Shown here: positions 1 through 7,873 of the stretch, piece after piece
How the letters are laid out: each line of letters starts with the position of its first letter
Numbering within the stretch: position 1 is the first letter of the stretch
From: Candidatus Buchananbacteria bacterium RIFCSPHIGHO2_01_FULL_44_11
GTDB lineage: Bacteria > Patescibacteriota > Patescibacteriia > Buchananbacterales > UBA6539
Assembly (NCBI GenBank): GCA_001817345.1
Contig: MHIE01000003.1
Location: forward strand, 100,985-147,380
Reading direction: 5' to 3'
Length of the DNA: 46,396 bases
Made by a program: the position numbers and the translations under genes
The notes under the pieces: model-generated
What the model saw: the letters and a program-made list of their open reading frames with translations, nothing else
Databases searched by the model: none
What the model was told of the DNA's origin: nothing

Positions 1-1
1 C

Positions 2-766
2 ATTGGCGTGGGCACCTTGCCTTTCCGCGGCGGGCTCAGCCCCCAGCGGATTAATGACTTTATGAAAGAATATTCCGGCGTCAGAACCGCCTACATCCAG
101 TCGGCTTTCCGCTATGATTTTCCTTTGGCCTCGGTTAAAAAAGCCATCAAAAAACTGAATCAGGCGCTGCAAAAAACGCCGGTCGTGATTTACAGTCCGA
201 AAGAGATTAAAGAAGCGACGCAAATTTGCAAAATTTTTGATCCGTTTTACAAAAAAACCGTTGAGCGGCTGGCCGACACCATCAACCAGTTGTCTAACCA
301 GGTGCCCTCGCGCCGGGAAAGAAAACTTCACATCGGTCTTTTTGGCTATTCCCGCAGCTTAGGTAAAAAGCATCTGCCCCGGGCGATCCCGTTCACCGCG
401 GTTTTGTATTCTTTGGGCGTGCCGCCGGAATTAATTGGCAGCGGCCGCGGCCTGGAAGAACTGCGAAAAAATGGCCTTGATCTGGAAAAGTATTATCTTA
501 ACTTTAAAAAAGATATCGTGCTCGCCGGCCGATACCTAAACAAAGAAAACTTAAATCAACTGGGTAAAATTAATTCGGCCTGGCGGGAAATCCAAACCGA
601 CGTGGCCTTGCTGGAAAAAAATCTTAAAATTGAACTGGGACCCAAAACGACCCAGGAATTTATTCACCGCAATATTTCTTCCACGGTTTTTTACCTTTGG
701 CGAGATAAAAAATCAATCACCGACAAAATCATTGAGTCAGGTAAAATCCGCCACAGCCTGGGTTAA
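2..766 (+). CDS. ppcA: Phosphoenolpyruvate carboxylase, archaeal type (C-terminal part)
   Basis: This is the C-terminal part of a protein whose start lies before the window; the frame is open from base 2. The stretch beginning GTLPFRGGLSP, then an EY-GV segment and QSAFRYDFP, matches what I know of the archaeal-type PEP carboxylase family (PEPcase_2), as does LYSLGVPPELIGSGRGL near residue 140. The enzyme adds bicarbonate to PEP to give oxaloacetate in the cytoplasm. The compact archaeal form is unrelated in size to the ~900-aa bacterial enzyme. Its last four bases overlap the end of the convergent glycosidase gene. With gap, pgk, gpmI and eno in the same window it would connect lower glycolysis to C4 acids. 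The family call rests on remembered motifs. Confidence 0.82.
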   Translation: MGVGTLPFRGGLSPQRINDFMKEYSGVRTAYIQSAFRYDFPLASVKKAIKKLNQALQKTPVVIYSPKEIKEATQICKIFDPFYKKTVERLADTINQLSNQVPSRRERKLHIGLFGYSRSLGKKHLPRAIPFTAVLYSLGVPPELIGSGRGLEELRKNGLDLEKYYLNFKKDIVLAGRYLNKENLNQLGKINSAWREIQTDVALLEKNLKIELGPKTTQEFIHRNISSTVFYLWRDKKSITDKIIESGKIRHSLG

Positions 767-1773
767 TCTTTTAACCAAAGTTTTTGAGCTGTCTGCCAAA
801 TTTCCGGCTGACCGGCTAGTTTTAGCCAATACCAATATTCCGCGCCCCAAAGATAGACTTGGGGTAAACCGGTTTTTTGAGCGTAACGGATGTTATTTTT
901 GAATCGTTTGAGGTCAAACGATTTTTTTTGTTCCTCTAGGGTCAATTCCAGCATGTGTTTATCCATGGTCCAGGGTTCCATCTGCAGTTCCGTGACAATC
1001 ACCCGCTTTAAATTGGGCTGGAAATATTTGGTCAGGCTGGCTTTGTAATGATAAAAAGCCGGCGGCACAAACCAGTAGCTAAAAAACCCGATCCGCTTGT
1101 TCCAGACCACCCGATAAAGGGTAGTGCCTAAAACGTCAGTCAACCCGGCCGCGGCCTGCCAGTTGCTTAATTCCCCGCTGTCAGTGACTACGACCGGCCG
1201 GCTGGGGTCTAGTGAGCGAACCAGGTCAATTTCTTTTTTTAGAAATTCAATGTCCGGCGGCGGGCAAAAACCAAACCAAGAAAATAACGGCTCGTTTTCA
1301 ATTTGCCAGGCGGTAATCTGGGGATTAGTTTGATAGCGTTTGACCAATACGGTCAATAAATCCAAAATTTCCTGGTTGGCGTCGGCGGGCGGATAATGCT
1401 TGACCCAGCCGGGATCATGGCACTCGGGCCAGCGCGGCAACCGCCGGCCAACGGCTAAAATTATTTCTACCTGGCGGCTGGCTGCCTGATCAATTTGCCA
1501 ATCCAAGTCGGCAAACTGATATTGGTCTTTTTGCGGCTCAACTTCGTCCCAATAAGCCGATAGGCGCAAGTGGCTGACTTTCAGGTCATCTAAAATCGCC
1601 AAATAAGTTTCCTGCCAATTCAACTGCAAATCCAAAGCATAAGACCGGCTGAAAGTTACGCCCCAGTCCGGAGAGCGACCCAAACTGAAATCAGTGGCAA
1701 AAAGAAAAAACAGACCCAAAGCGATTAAGCCCAGACTCAAGATGAACAATTTGAAACCGCGATGCTTTTTCAT
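763..1773 (-). CDS. Membrane-anchored glycoside hydrolase, clan GH-A-like
   Basis: A 336-aa protein with one N-terminal hydrophobic segment (about residues 8-27) followed by a TIM-barrel-like domain. Two features point to a retaining clan GH-A glycosidase: NEP at residues 160-162, where E161 would be the acid/base, and TEL at 261-263, where E262 would be the nucleophile. RLSAYWDEVEP near residue 70 is typical of beta-strand 2 in GH5/GH42-like enzymes. The enzyme is probably held on the outer face of the membrane and acts on a polysaccharide; the substrate cannot be told. It converges on the PEP carboxylase gene with a 4-base overlap. No Shine-Dalgarno sequence is visible before the ATG. Confidence 0.72.
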   Translation of the reverse strand: MKKHRGFKLFILSLGLIALGLFFLFATDFSLGRSPDWGVTFSRSYALDLQLNWQETYLAILDDLKVSHLRLSAYWDEVEPQKDQYQFADLDWQIDQAASRQVEIILAVGRRLPRWPECHDPGWVKHYPPADANQEILDLLTVLVKRYQTNPQITAWQIENEPLFSWFGFCPPPDIEFLKKEIDLVRSLDPSRPVVVTDSGELSNWQAAAGLTDVLGTTLYRVVWNKRIGFFSYWFVPPAFYHYKASLTKYFQPNLKRVIVTELQMEPWTMDKHMLELTLEEQKKSFDLKRFKNNIRYAQKTGLPQVYLWGAEYWYWLKLAGQPEIWQTAQKLWLKD

Positions 1774-1816
1774 ACTTTGTTAAAGATTTTTTATCAAAAA
1801 TAGTAATGGAAGCATT

Positions 1817-1899
1817 CTCTCCCTCTTAGTGTAAGAGGGAGAGGGAGGGAGTTATCCTAGCCTTGATAACTCCCCTAACCCCTCTTAAATTAAGAGGGG
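1817..1899. repeat. Triple-hairpin intergenic repeat
   Basis: Three perfect stem-loops lie in a row in the gap between the glycosidase and the EamA gene: 1817-1828 with 1832-1843 (12 bp), 1847-1856 with 1865-1874 (10 bp), and 1879-1888 with 1890-1899 (10 bp around one A). A T-rich run follows on the plus strand at 1903-1911. The runs of CCCTCT and AGAGGG are unlike the surrounding genes. It may be a small dispersed palindromic element that also ends transcripts. Confidence 0.6.
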
Positions 1900-1935
1900 G
1901 ATTCTTTTTTTAATAGCGAAAATTTTCCCACTAGA

Positions 1936-2847
1936 TCAGACCGGAGTAATGGATAAAAATACCAAGCCGACGGCGATCAGCAAAATGGCAAAAACTTTTT
2001 GGGCTAAAATTCCAGCGCTGTATTTTTCTTTAAAAATTCCGGGCAGTTTTCGGCCGAGAACTAAAGTCAAAATCAAAACAAAAGCGTATTGCAAACCCTG
2101 GGCGGCTAAAACAATGGCGGCTGAAGCCAAAAAAACCACGTAATTCAAAATAATAAAGCCCACGCCGTTTAAAACCTGGCTGCTTAAAACTAAGAGTTGA
2201 TTTTTGCCCTGGCGTAAATTTGACTGCCCGGCCAGATTCTTTTTGATTAAACCGCGGTTGTTCTTAGGGATTAAAAACATCAGAGCGAATAAAAAAGCAA
2301 AGACCCGTGACCAAATAAAGCCGGAAGAAAAACCCAAACTGTCGTAAGTTGATTGAATGGCGGTGTAAGAAATGCCGAAAAGCAGGGCGGCGGTCAGACC
2401 CTGCCAAATCCAGGACTGAGCTTGGTCAGCCCTTTTAGTTTCAAAAGTCACCAAAACCCCGCCCAGAATTAACAGGCCAAAAGCGATATTTTGGAATAAA
2501 CCCAGTCTTTGGTCTAAAAACAAAAACGACAAAACAAAGGTGGTGACTGCACCCAAAGCGCCGACTAAAGTCACGACTCGGGAAGCTTCGCCCGACCTCA
2601 TGGCGTGGTATAAAAAAAATACCGCCAGGGTAAAACTGCCGCCGGCTAAAGCCGCTTTGGCCGCCGGGTAAAGGCTCGGCCAGCTCAAGCCCCAAGGCGT
2701 TAAAACAAAAGCCGATAAACCCATGGTCGAAATCACCACGGTGTAAAAAGCCGGCTCGGGAATGACTTTAGTGACAATAAACTTATCAATCAAAAAAGCC
2801 ACCGCAATAAAAAGGTAAGCGAAAATAAGGAGTAGTAACCAATCCAT
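1936..2847 (-). CDS. EamA/DMT-family transporter
   Basis: A 303-aa protein made almost entirely of hydrophobic helices, about ten, in two halves, as in the drug/metabolite transporter (EamA) superfamily. The N-terminal half starts right at the first helix, and a loop rich in Lys/Asn near residues 195-215 separates the halves. The substrate cannot be predicted. A clear promoter sits upstream: TTGCCT at 2877-2882, 17 bases, then TATAAT at 2854-2859, only six bases before the ATG. No ribosome binding site fits in that space, so the mRNA is probably leaderless or nearly so. The -35 box lies inside the end of the preceding HAD/kinase gene. Confidence 0.75.
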   Translation of the reverse strand: MDWLLLLIFAYLFIAVAFLIDKFIVTKVIPEPAFYTVVISTMGLSAFVLTPWGLSWPSLYPAAKAALAGGSFTLAVFFLYHAMRSGEASRVVTLVGALGAVTTFVLSFLFLDQRLGLFQNIAFGLLILGGVLVTFETKRADQAQSWIWQGLTAALLFGISYTAIQSTYDSLGFSSGFIWSRVFAFLFALMFLIPKNNRGLIKKNLAGQSNLRQGKNQLLVLSSQVLNGVGFIILNYVVFLASAAIVLAAQGLQYAFVLILTLVLGRKLPGIFKEKYSAGILAQKVFAILLIAVGLVFLSITPV

Positions 2848-2853
2848 AACTTA

Positions 2854-2882
2854 ATTATACCCTACCTTAAAAAGGCAGGCAA
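2854..2882 (-). promoter_or_regulatory. Promoter of the EamA gene (leaderless type)
   Basis: On the minus strand TTGCCT (2877-2882) and TATAAT (2854-2859) are 17 bases apart. The ATG begins six bases after the -10 box, so transcription would start at or next to the start codon. Confidence 0.6.
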
Positions 2883-4051
2883 AGAAGGATTTTCTTAATA
2901 GTCTGATCAACGGATTTAGTGGCGTCAACAACCATACCAAATTTAAATGCAGTTGATTTTTTGTAAACCGCCTTAACCGCATCCGGACCGTGAGTTTTAG
3001 CCCTGAATTGATCCCGCTTGAGGCAAAGGGCCATTGGCACTTTAAAGGTAAAAACAAAAGACTGAAACTTGAATTTTTTGATTAAATCTTTAATCGCTGA
3101 CTGGTAATAAAAGTTGCCGTCAAAAATCACCGGCCGGCCCTGGGCTAAATATTTTTTAGCAGTCGGGGCCAGAATTTTGTTAACCTTAAGAAAACTTTTC
3201 TCAGCAATATAGCCGGCTTGTTTATATTTAGTCAGATCGTATTGGTCTAAGACTCGGTCAACGGCAAAATACTTCGCCTTCAAAATCTGAGCCAGCTTTT
3301 TAGCAATGGTAGTTTTACCCGAGCCCAATGGCCCACGGATAATAACAAAGTAACTTACGGGTTTTTTCGGCAAAAAAATATCAACCAACTCCTCCAGCTT
3401 AGTGACGGTATAGTCAGTGTAATTAGGGATAAAATGGCGCGAGCCCCAATAATCATGCTGATACCAGACTGTTGTTAAGCCTAACTTTTTTGCCGGCATC
3501 AAACCGCGCTCCGGGTTATCGTCAACTATGGCGGAATTAAAAGGGTCGGCTTTTGTTTCTTTAAGAATGGTCAAAAAGAATTTCTTATCAGGTTTACTTA
3601 ACTGGTACTCTTTAGAAACACCGAAATGAGAAAAATACTTTTCCAACCCAGCTTTTCTTAATTTCTCTTTGGTTTCTCTTGGCTGATTAGCAATTAAACC
3701 GAGTGAATATTTTTTTGCCAAGGCTTTAAGCACTGTTCGTGCCTCGGGACGAATTGACGCGGCTGTAACATAATCAAATTCTTGCCGGCGACGTGAGTAA
3801 AATTCCTCGGCCGCTTGAACTGCCTGTTTTTGATTTTGAAGTAAAAGCTTAAAAACGTTTTTGTTAATTGAACCCAGCATTTTGCTCGTTTTTTGATGCA
3901 GCTGCTCAACATTCTGCTTGGTGACTTGGGGTTTATATTTTTTAGCAATGGCAGTCAGCGTGTTGATTCGCCAACGTTCGGCAATTCTATCGTCAGTCAA
4001 AACTCCGCCAACATCAAAAAAAATCCATTTAATTTTTTTGGCTTTTACCAT
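2867..4051 (-). CDS. HAD-superfamily phosphatase fused to a P-loop kinase
   Basis: A 394-aa two-domain protein. Residues about 6-225 form a HAD hydrolase: FFDVGGVL with the nucleophile D13, N122 at motif II, K153 at motif III and DD at 177-178 in motif IV. Residues about 232-394 form a small-molecule or nucleic-acid kinase with the Walker A GPLGSGKTT at 240-248 and FDGNF near 310-314. The HAD-then-kinase order resembles polynucleotide kinase 3'-phosphatase in layout, but the HAD part looks more like a haloacid-type phosphatase and the kinase like AAA_33, so the substrate is unknown. It starts four bases after the end of the upstream membrane-protein gene, so the two are probably cotranscribed. 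Confidence 0.75.
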   Translation of the reverse strand: MVKAKKIKWIFFDVGGVLTDDRIAERWRINTLTAIAKKYKPQVTKQNVEQLHQKTSKMLGSINKNVFKLLLQNQKQAVQAAEEFYSRRRQEFDYVTAASIRPEARTVLKALAKKYSLGLIANQPRETKEKLRKAGLEKYFSHFGVSKEYQLSKPDKKFFLTILKETKADPFNSAIVDDNPERGLMPAKKLGLTTVWYQHDYWGSRHFIPNYTDYTVTKLEELVDIFLPKKPVSYFVIIRGPLGSGKTTIAKKLAQILKAKYFAVDRVLDQYDLTKYKQAGYIAEKSFLKVNKILAPTAKKYLAQGRPVIFDGNFYYQSAIKDLIKKFKFQSFVFTFKVPMALCLKRDQFRAKTHGPDAVKAVYKKSTAFKFGMVVDATKSVDQTIKKILLCLPF

Positions 4052-4055
4052 ATTT

Positions 4056-4637
4056 TTAGACCACTTTACTTTTCATTTTAAAACCAAGTTTAATCGCCAG
4101 GAGTATTGATAAACTGGCTAAACAAATATAGGCAGGAAAAGCCAACAAAATAAAATTTAACTGGCCAACCGCAATGCAGGCTAAGAACCCGCCGACAAAA
4201 GTTAAAACCCAAGAACTAATAGTTTCGGTGGCTGGTTTTTCATAGGCTTTGATTATGGTCAAAACCGCGCCGGTAGCGTCAATCAAGATAACAATAAAAA
4301 GCGCGACTGCGGCCTCATGAGTTAAATACCAAAGCCATAAAGCGACCGCGGCACCGCCTAAAGCGATAATGTCGCGCTTGATTAAACCGCCTAAACCATA
4401 TTTAATAGCCAGGCTAAAGATCAGTAAGTCGCCAACCGCCTGAGCGCCGGCCATAAATAGAGAATAAGACGCGCCCTTGGCCAGCTGGGAAAAAAACGCA
4501 ATTGAACCCAAAATTGCCCAAATCAGCCACGAGGCCCGCTCCGGTTTTGTCTTCGCTAAAAAAATATCTTTGATGTAAGGCACAAAAGACAGTAAGATGA
4601 CGATGCCTGATAAATACCCGGCGGCTTGGATAATCAT
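4056..4637 (-). CDS. PQ-loop-like multi-pass membrane protein
   Basis: A 193-aa protein with six or seven hydrophobic segments. It seems to hold two related halves: SFVPYIKDI..TKPERASWLIW near residues 17-43 and a later IIKAYEKP..TISSWVL near residues 128-145. A proline-containing helix followed by a KP/SW motif recalls PQ-loop/SemiSWEET proteins, but this is a weak resemblance and the function is unknown. TAGAAT at 4644-4649 is six bases before the ATG, again suggesting a leaderless start. The next gene (HAD/kinase) follows after four bases. Confidence 0.55.
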   Translation of the reverse strand: MIIQAAGYLSGIVILLSFVPYIKDIFLAKTKPERASWLIWAILGSIAFFSQLAKGASYSLFMAGAQAVGDLLIFSLAIKYGLGGLIKRDIIALGGAAVALWLWYLTHEAAVALFIVILIDATGAVLTIIKAYEKPATETISSWVLTFVGGFLACIAVGQLNFILLAFPAYICLASLSILLAIKLGFKMKSKVV

Positions 4638-4664
4638 AAATTAATTCTAACAAAAAATAGCTCC

Positions 4665-7352
4665 TTAAACGTATTTCTTGACAATGAATGTCTGTTTGAT
4701 AATTTCAACAATTATTAACTGGACAAAACCCAGAGCAGCGAGCAGACCCCAATCTTGGATGGTGAGTGGCACAGCGTCAAAAAAACGTTGGAGGGATGGA
4801 TGGTAAATGGCTAAAATCTGCAGCAATACACCGGCAATCACCCCCAGGGTAAGATAACGGTTAGAAAAAGGATTCTTGGAAAATGTGGAGTGGCGAAGGC
4901 TCCTGGCGGAAAAAGCAAAAACCAAGGAATCGAGCCCAAGCCCGGCAAAGATAAATGTACGGGCGTGATCTAATTCATAGCCTAATTGTAGCAAAATATA
5001 AAAAAGGCTAAGGAGTAAAACGTTCATCACGATACTGATTGAAAGAATGATTATTTTAACTTGACGGTTGATAATTGATTCTTTTTTTGGCCGAGGTTTT
5101 TGACTCATGACATCGCCCTCCGCTTCTTCAACGGTGAGGGCTAAAGCGGGAAAACTGTCATCAATAATATTAACCCACAAAATTTGGGCCGGCAGTACTG
5201 GCAACGGCAGTTTCAGCAGCAGGGAACCAATCACCAAAACAACTTCCGACAAAGAGTCGGAGAGCAAATACATTACAACTTTTCTAATGTTATCAAAAAT
5301 AACTCGCCCCCGTTTAATGGCCGCCACGATAGTCTTAAAATTATCATCCAGCAGAATCATATCAGCCGTTTCTTTGGCGACATCGGTGCCGGAGCCGAGC
5401 GCCACGCCAATGTCGGCGGCTTTAAGGGCTGGCGCGTCGTTAACCCCGTCGCCAGTCATCGCAACAACTTCACCTTCTTTTTGCCAAGCCACCACGATTC
5501 TAATTTTATGGCGCGGCTCAACCCGGGCATAAATGTCAATATTTTTAACCACCGATTGAAATTCCTCGTCGCTCATCGCATCCAAATCTTTACCCTCCAA
5601 AATATTTGCCTCTTTGACCTTTAACCCCAGCTCAGCCACAATCGCCTTAGCGGTCAACTTATGGTCCCCGGTAACAACAATGGAACGAATACCGGCTTGG
5701 CGCGCGAGCTGAAACGTTTCTTTGGCTTCTTGGCGCAACGGGTCTTTTAATGCCACAAAACCGATAAAAACTAAGTCATTCAGCTCAGCTTCAAGGACCG
5801 TGACCGGCTTATTTTGATCAACTTTTTTATAGGCAAAGGCCAGCAACCGGAGTCCGCGCGTCGTTAGTTGCTCATATCTAGCGACGAGCGCGCGCCGCTT
5901 GACCGCGGTTAAAGGTTCTTTTTTTCCTAGATGGCGCAGGTAATTGCTCATCGCCAAAATTTTTTCCGGGGCGCCTTTGACATAAACGACGTTATGAAGT
6001 CGGTCAAGATGATTAAACGTCGCCATAAATTTGGTTTCCGAGTCAAAAGGAATCTCTAACAGACGCGGCTGATCTTTTTCTAACTTTTCCTTGGTTATCC
6101 CCTGCTGCCAAGCGGCAATAGTCAAGGCTTGCTCGGTCGAGTCGCCAATAACTTTAATCTCCTCAAGTTCCGATTCCGGATTTTCAATGGTCGCGTTACC
6201 GCAGAGTAATGAAATTTTAGTAATTAAATCATGATCTTTGAGAGTTTCAGATTTTTGGTAGTTACCGGGATGTTCAATCACCAGTTCCTCGGCAAAAGTG
6301 ATAATCCGCTCCACCCGCATTCGGCCTTCGGTGAGCGTGCCGGTCTTATCAGTACAAATAATCGAGGTACTGCCGAGGGTTTCTGCCGCCACTAAGCGTC
6401 GAATCAGGGCTTTTTGTTTTAAAATCATCTGCATCCCAATCGAAAGGATAACCGTCACCGCGATTAAAAGACCTTCCGGAATAGCGGAAACTGCCACAGC
6501 CACGGCGAGCAAAAGAATGCTTTCTTTCGCCCCTTCGCCAAAACCGATTATTGGCCGGCCGCCAAGACCGCCAATAATAACAATGAGGACGGAAGCCGCA
6601 ATAACCAGGTAGGTGAGAATTTTTCCCAATTGTCCGATCTGCCGCTGGAGAGGCGTCGGCTCTTCCTTGGTCTCGGCAATTAATTTGGTAATCTGCCCGA
6701 TTTCAGTTTTAATCCCGGTCGAAAAAACAACCGCCAGGGCCGTACCGCGGGCAACAACCGTTCCAGCGTAGACGATATTTTCCCGGTCAGCCAGGCCGAC
6801 ACCTCGTTTCATCGGTGCCATGATTTTTGTTGATGGCATTGATTCACCGGTCAAAGCGGCTTCAATTACCTGAAGATTATCAACCTTGATTAGCCGAGCA
6901 TCAGCCGGCACTTTATCGCCGGGACTTAAAAAAATAATATCGCCAGGGACAAGCTCGCGGCTGCTCAAACTGACTGCCCGGCCGTTGCGCAGGACTTTGG
7001 CTTTGAGGTCAACCAGTTTTTTTAAATGCGTAATGGCCCGGTTGGCCTTGTATTCCTGGTAATACCCCAGTACGACATTGATAACCATGGCGACCAAAAT
7101 AATGAGCGCGTCGCTAAAATCGGCCAGCAAAGCGGAAATCAACGCCGCCCCAAATAAAATATAGGCCAGCGGACTTTTAAGCTGGCTTAATAAAATGGCA
7201 AAACCAGACAACGATTTTTCGGCCGGCAATTCATTTTTGCCGTAGTGCTTGACGCGTTGTTCAGCTTCTTTGCCTGACAGGCCTTTGGCCGAAGAGTCTA
7301 ATTTTTTATACACGTCGCTTAGCAAGAGCGCGTGCCAAAGTTTTTCTTCCAT
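4665..7352 (-). CDS. Cation-transporting P-type ATPase, P2 (Ca2+-ATPase-like)
   Basis: An 895-aa ion pump with all P-type ATPase signatures: TGES at 168-171, the phosphorylated aspartate D335 in DKTGTLTEG, KGAPEKIL in the nucleotide-binding domain and TGDGVNDAP in the P domain. An N-terminal cation-ATPase domain and about ten membrane helices are present. The IPEGL motif in helix 4 (291-295) is characteristic of the P2A/P2B/P2C group (Ca2+, Na+/K+, H+/K+), so Ca2+ export is the best guess. The length is normal for the bacterial Ca2+-ATPase group. An extended -10 (TGC TATAAT) lies at 7374-7382, preceded by a strong hairpin. Confidence 0.9.
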   Translation of the reverse strand: MEEKLWHALLLSDVYKKLDSSAKGLSGKEAEQRVKHYGKNELPAEKSLSGFAILLSQLKSPLAYILFGAALISALLADFSDALIILVAMVINVVLGYYQEYKANRAITHLKKLVDLKAKVLRNGRAVSLSSRELVPGDIIFLSPGDKVPADARLIKVDNLQVIEAALTGESMPSTKIMAPMKRGVGLADRENIVYAGTVVARGTALAVVFSTGIKTEIGQITKLIAETKEEPTPLQRQIGQLGKILTYLVIAASVLIVIIGGLGGRPIIGFGEGAKESILLLAVAVAVSAIPEGLLIAVTVILSIGMQMILKQKALIRRLVAAETLGSTSIICTDKTGTLTEGRMRVERIITFAEELVIEHPGNYQKSETLKDHDLITKISLLCGNATIENPESELEEIKVIGDSTEQALTIAAWQQGITKEKLEKDQPRLLEIPFDSETKFMATFNHLDRLHNVVYVKGAPEKILAMSNYLRHLGKKEPLTAVKRRALVARYEQLTTRGLRLLAFAYKKVDQNKPVTVLEAELNDLVFIGFVALKDPLRQEAKETFQLARQAGIRSIVVTGDHKLTAKAIVAELGLKVKEANILEGKDLDAMSDEEFQSVVKNIDIYARVEPRHKIRIVVAWQKEGEVVAMTGDGVNDAPALKAADIGVALGSGTDVAKETADMILLDDNFKTIVAAIKRGRVIFDNIRKVVMYLLSDSLSEVVLVIGSLLLKLPLPVLPAQILWVNIIDDSFPALALTVEEAEGDVMSQKPRPKKESIINRQVKIIILSISIVMNVLLLSLFYILLQLGYELDHARTFIFAGLGLDSLVFAFSARSLRHSTFSKNPFSNRYLTLGVIAGVLLQILAIYHPSLQRFFDAVPLTIQDWGLLAALGFVQLIIVEIIKQTFIVKKYV

Positions 7353-7373
7353 GGATGTGTTTATTATTTTTAT

Positions 7374-7429
7374 ATTATAGCAAAAAACCGCCTTTTCGTC
7401 CCGTCGTTTTTGAACGACGGGATTCGGCG
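7374..7429 (-). promoter_or_regulatory. Hairpin plus extended -10 upstream of the P-type ATPase
   Basis: Read on the minus strand, a long hairpin (inner 10-bp stem, outer CGCC/GGCG) spans 7389-7429, is followed by six T and runs directly into TGC-TATAAT (7374-7382). No good -35 box exists, so the promoter would depend on the extended -10. The neighbouring gene on the other side is divergent, so the hairpin is not the end of an upstream minus-strand gene; it may insulate the two promoters. Confidence 0.5.
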
Positions 7430-7452
7430 ATTTTTATTTCCGCAATACAAGA

Positions 7453-7481
7453 TTGACGAGAAAGACAAAATAGATTAGACT
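7453..7481 (+). promoter_or_regulatory. Promoter of the 93-aa gene
   Basis: TTGACG at 7453-7458, 17 bases, then TAGACT at 7476-7481. A strong Shine-Dalgarno (AGGAGG at 7501-7506) follows before the ATG at 7513. Confidence 0.5.
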
Positions 7482-7512
7482 CTGATTAACTTCAGCTATT
7501 AGGAGGAGCACC

Positions 7513-7794
7513 ATGACCACTTCAGCCAAAGCTTTGATTGATGCTCTGGTTGAAATCCAGACTATCAGCCTAGATGTCAGCGATCTGACCATGTTTGCCC
7601 AGGGCATACACCGACTGGCGATGGAAAAAAACCTGGACGTTCGAATTGTTGTTGGTTGTCACGCCGTCATCAACAGAATGCCGACCCAGACTTATTCCCG
7701 TGGCGCACCAATGTTTACCATTACAATCATTGGCCCGCGCGACCACGTTGATGAGCTTAAGCGAGACATAGCCGAACTTCTAGGCTCTGGATAG
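7513..7794 (+). CDS. Hypothetical protein (93 aa)
   Basis: I do not recognise this small soluble protein. It has a helical first part (residues 1-40) and an alternating beta/alpha second part with V-R-IVVG near 45-50 and a final acidic helix. It has no signal peptide or membrane helix. A near-perfect Shine-Dalgarno (AGGAGG) stands six bases before the ATG and a TTGACG/TAGACT promoter lies just upstream, so it is very likely a real, separately transcribed gene. Its low lysine content and strong ribosome site set it apart from neighbouring large genes and group it with several other small genes in the window. Confidence 0.65.
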   Translation: MTTSAKALIDALVEIQTISLDVSDLTMFAQGIHRLAMEKNLDVRIVVGCHAVINRMPTQTYSRGAPMFTITIIGPRDHVDELKRDIAELLGSG

Positions 7795-7836
7795 CTTAGC
7801 TCTTTTAATCCCTCACCCGCTCCCATGCCTTCTCCC

Positions 7837-7863
7837 TTTTTTTTTGGGGGGGGGATTTTTTTT
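7837..7863. other. Homopolymer run T9-G9 between convergent genes
   Basis: Nine T (7837-7845) are followed by nine G (7846-7854), one A and about nine T. The run lies between the ends of the 93-aa gene and the convergent surface-protein gene and may act as a two-way terminator, with the CCC before pairing with the G run. Long homopolymers of this kind are also a frequent site of sequencing error. Confidence 0.45.
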
Positions 7864-7873
7864 GATTAACTGG

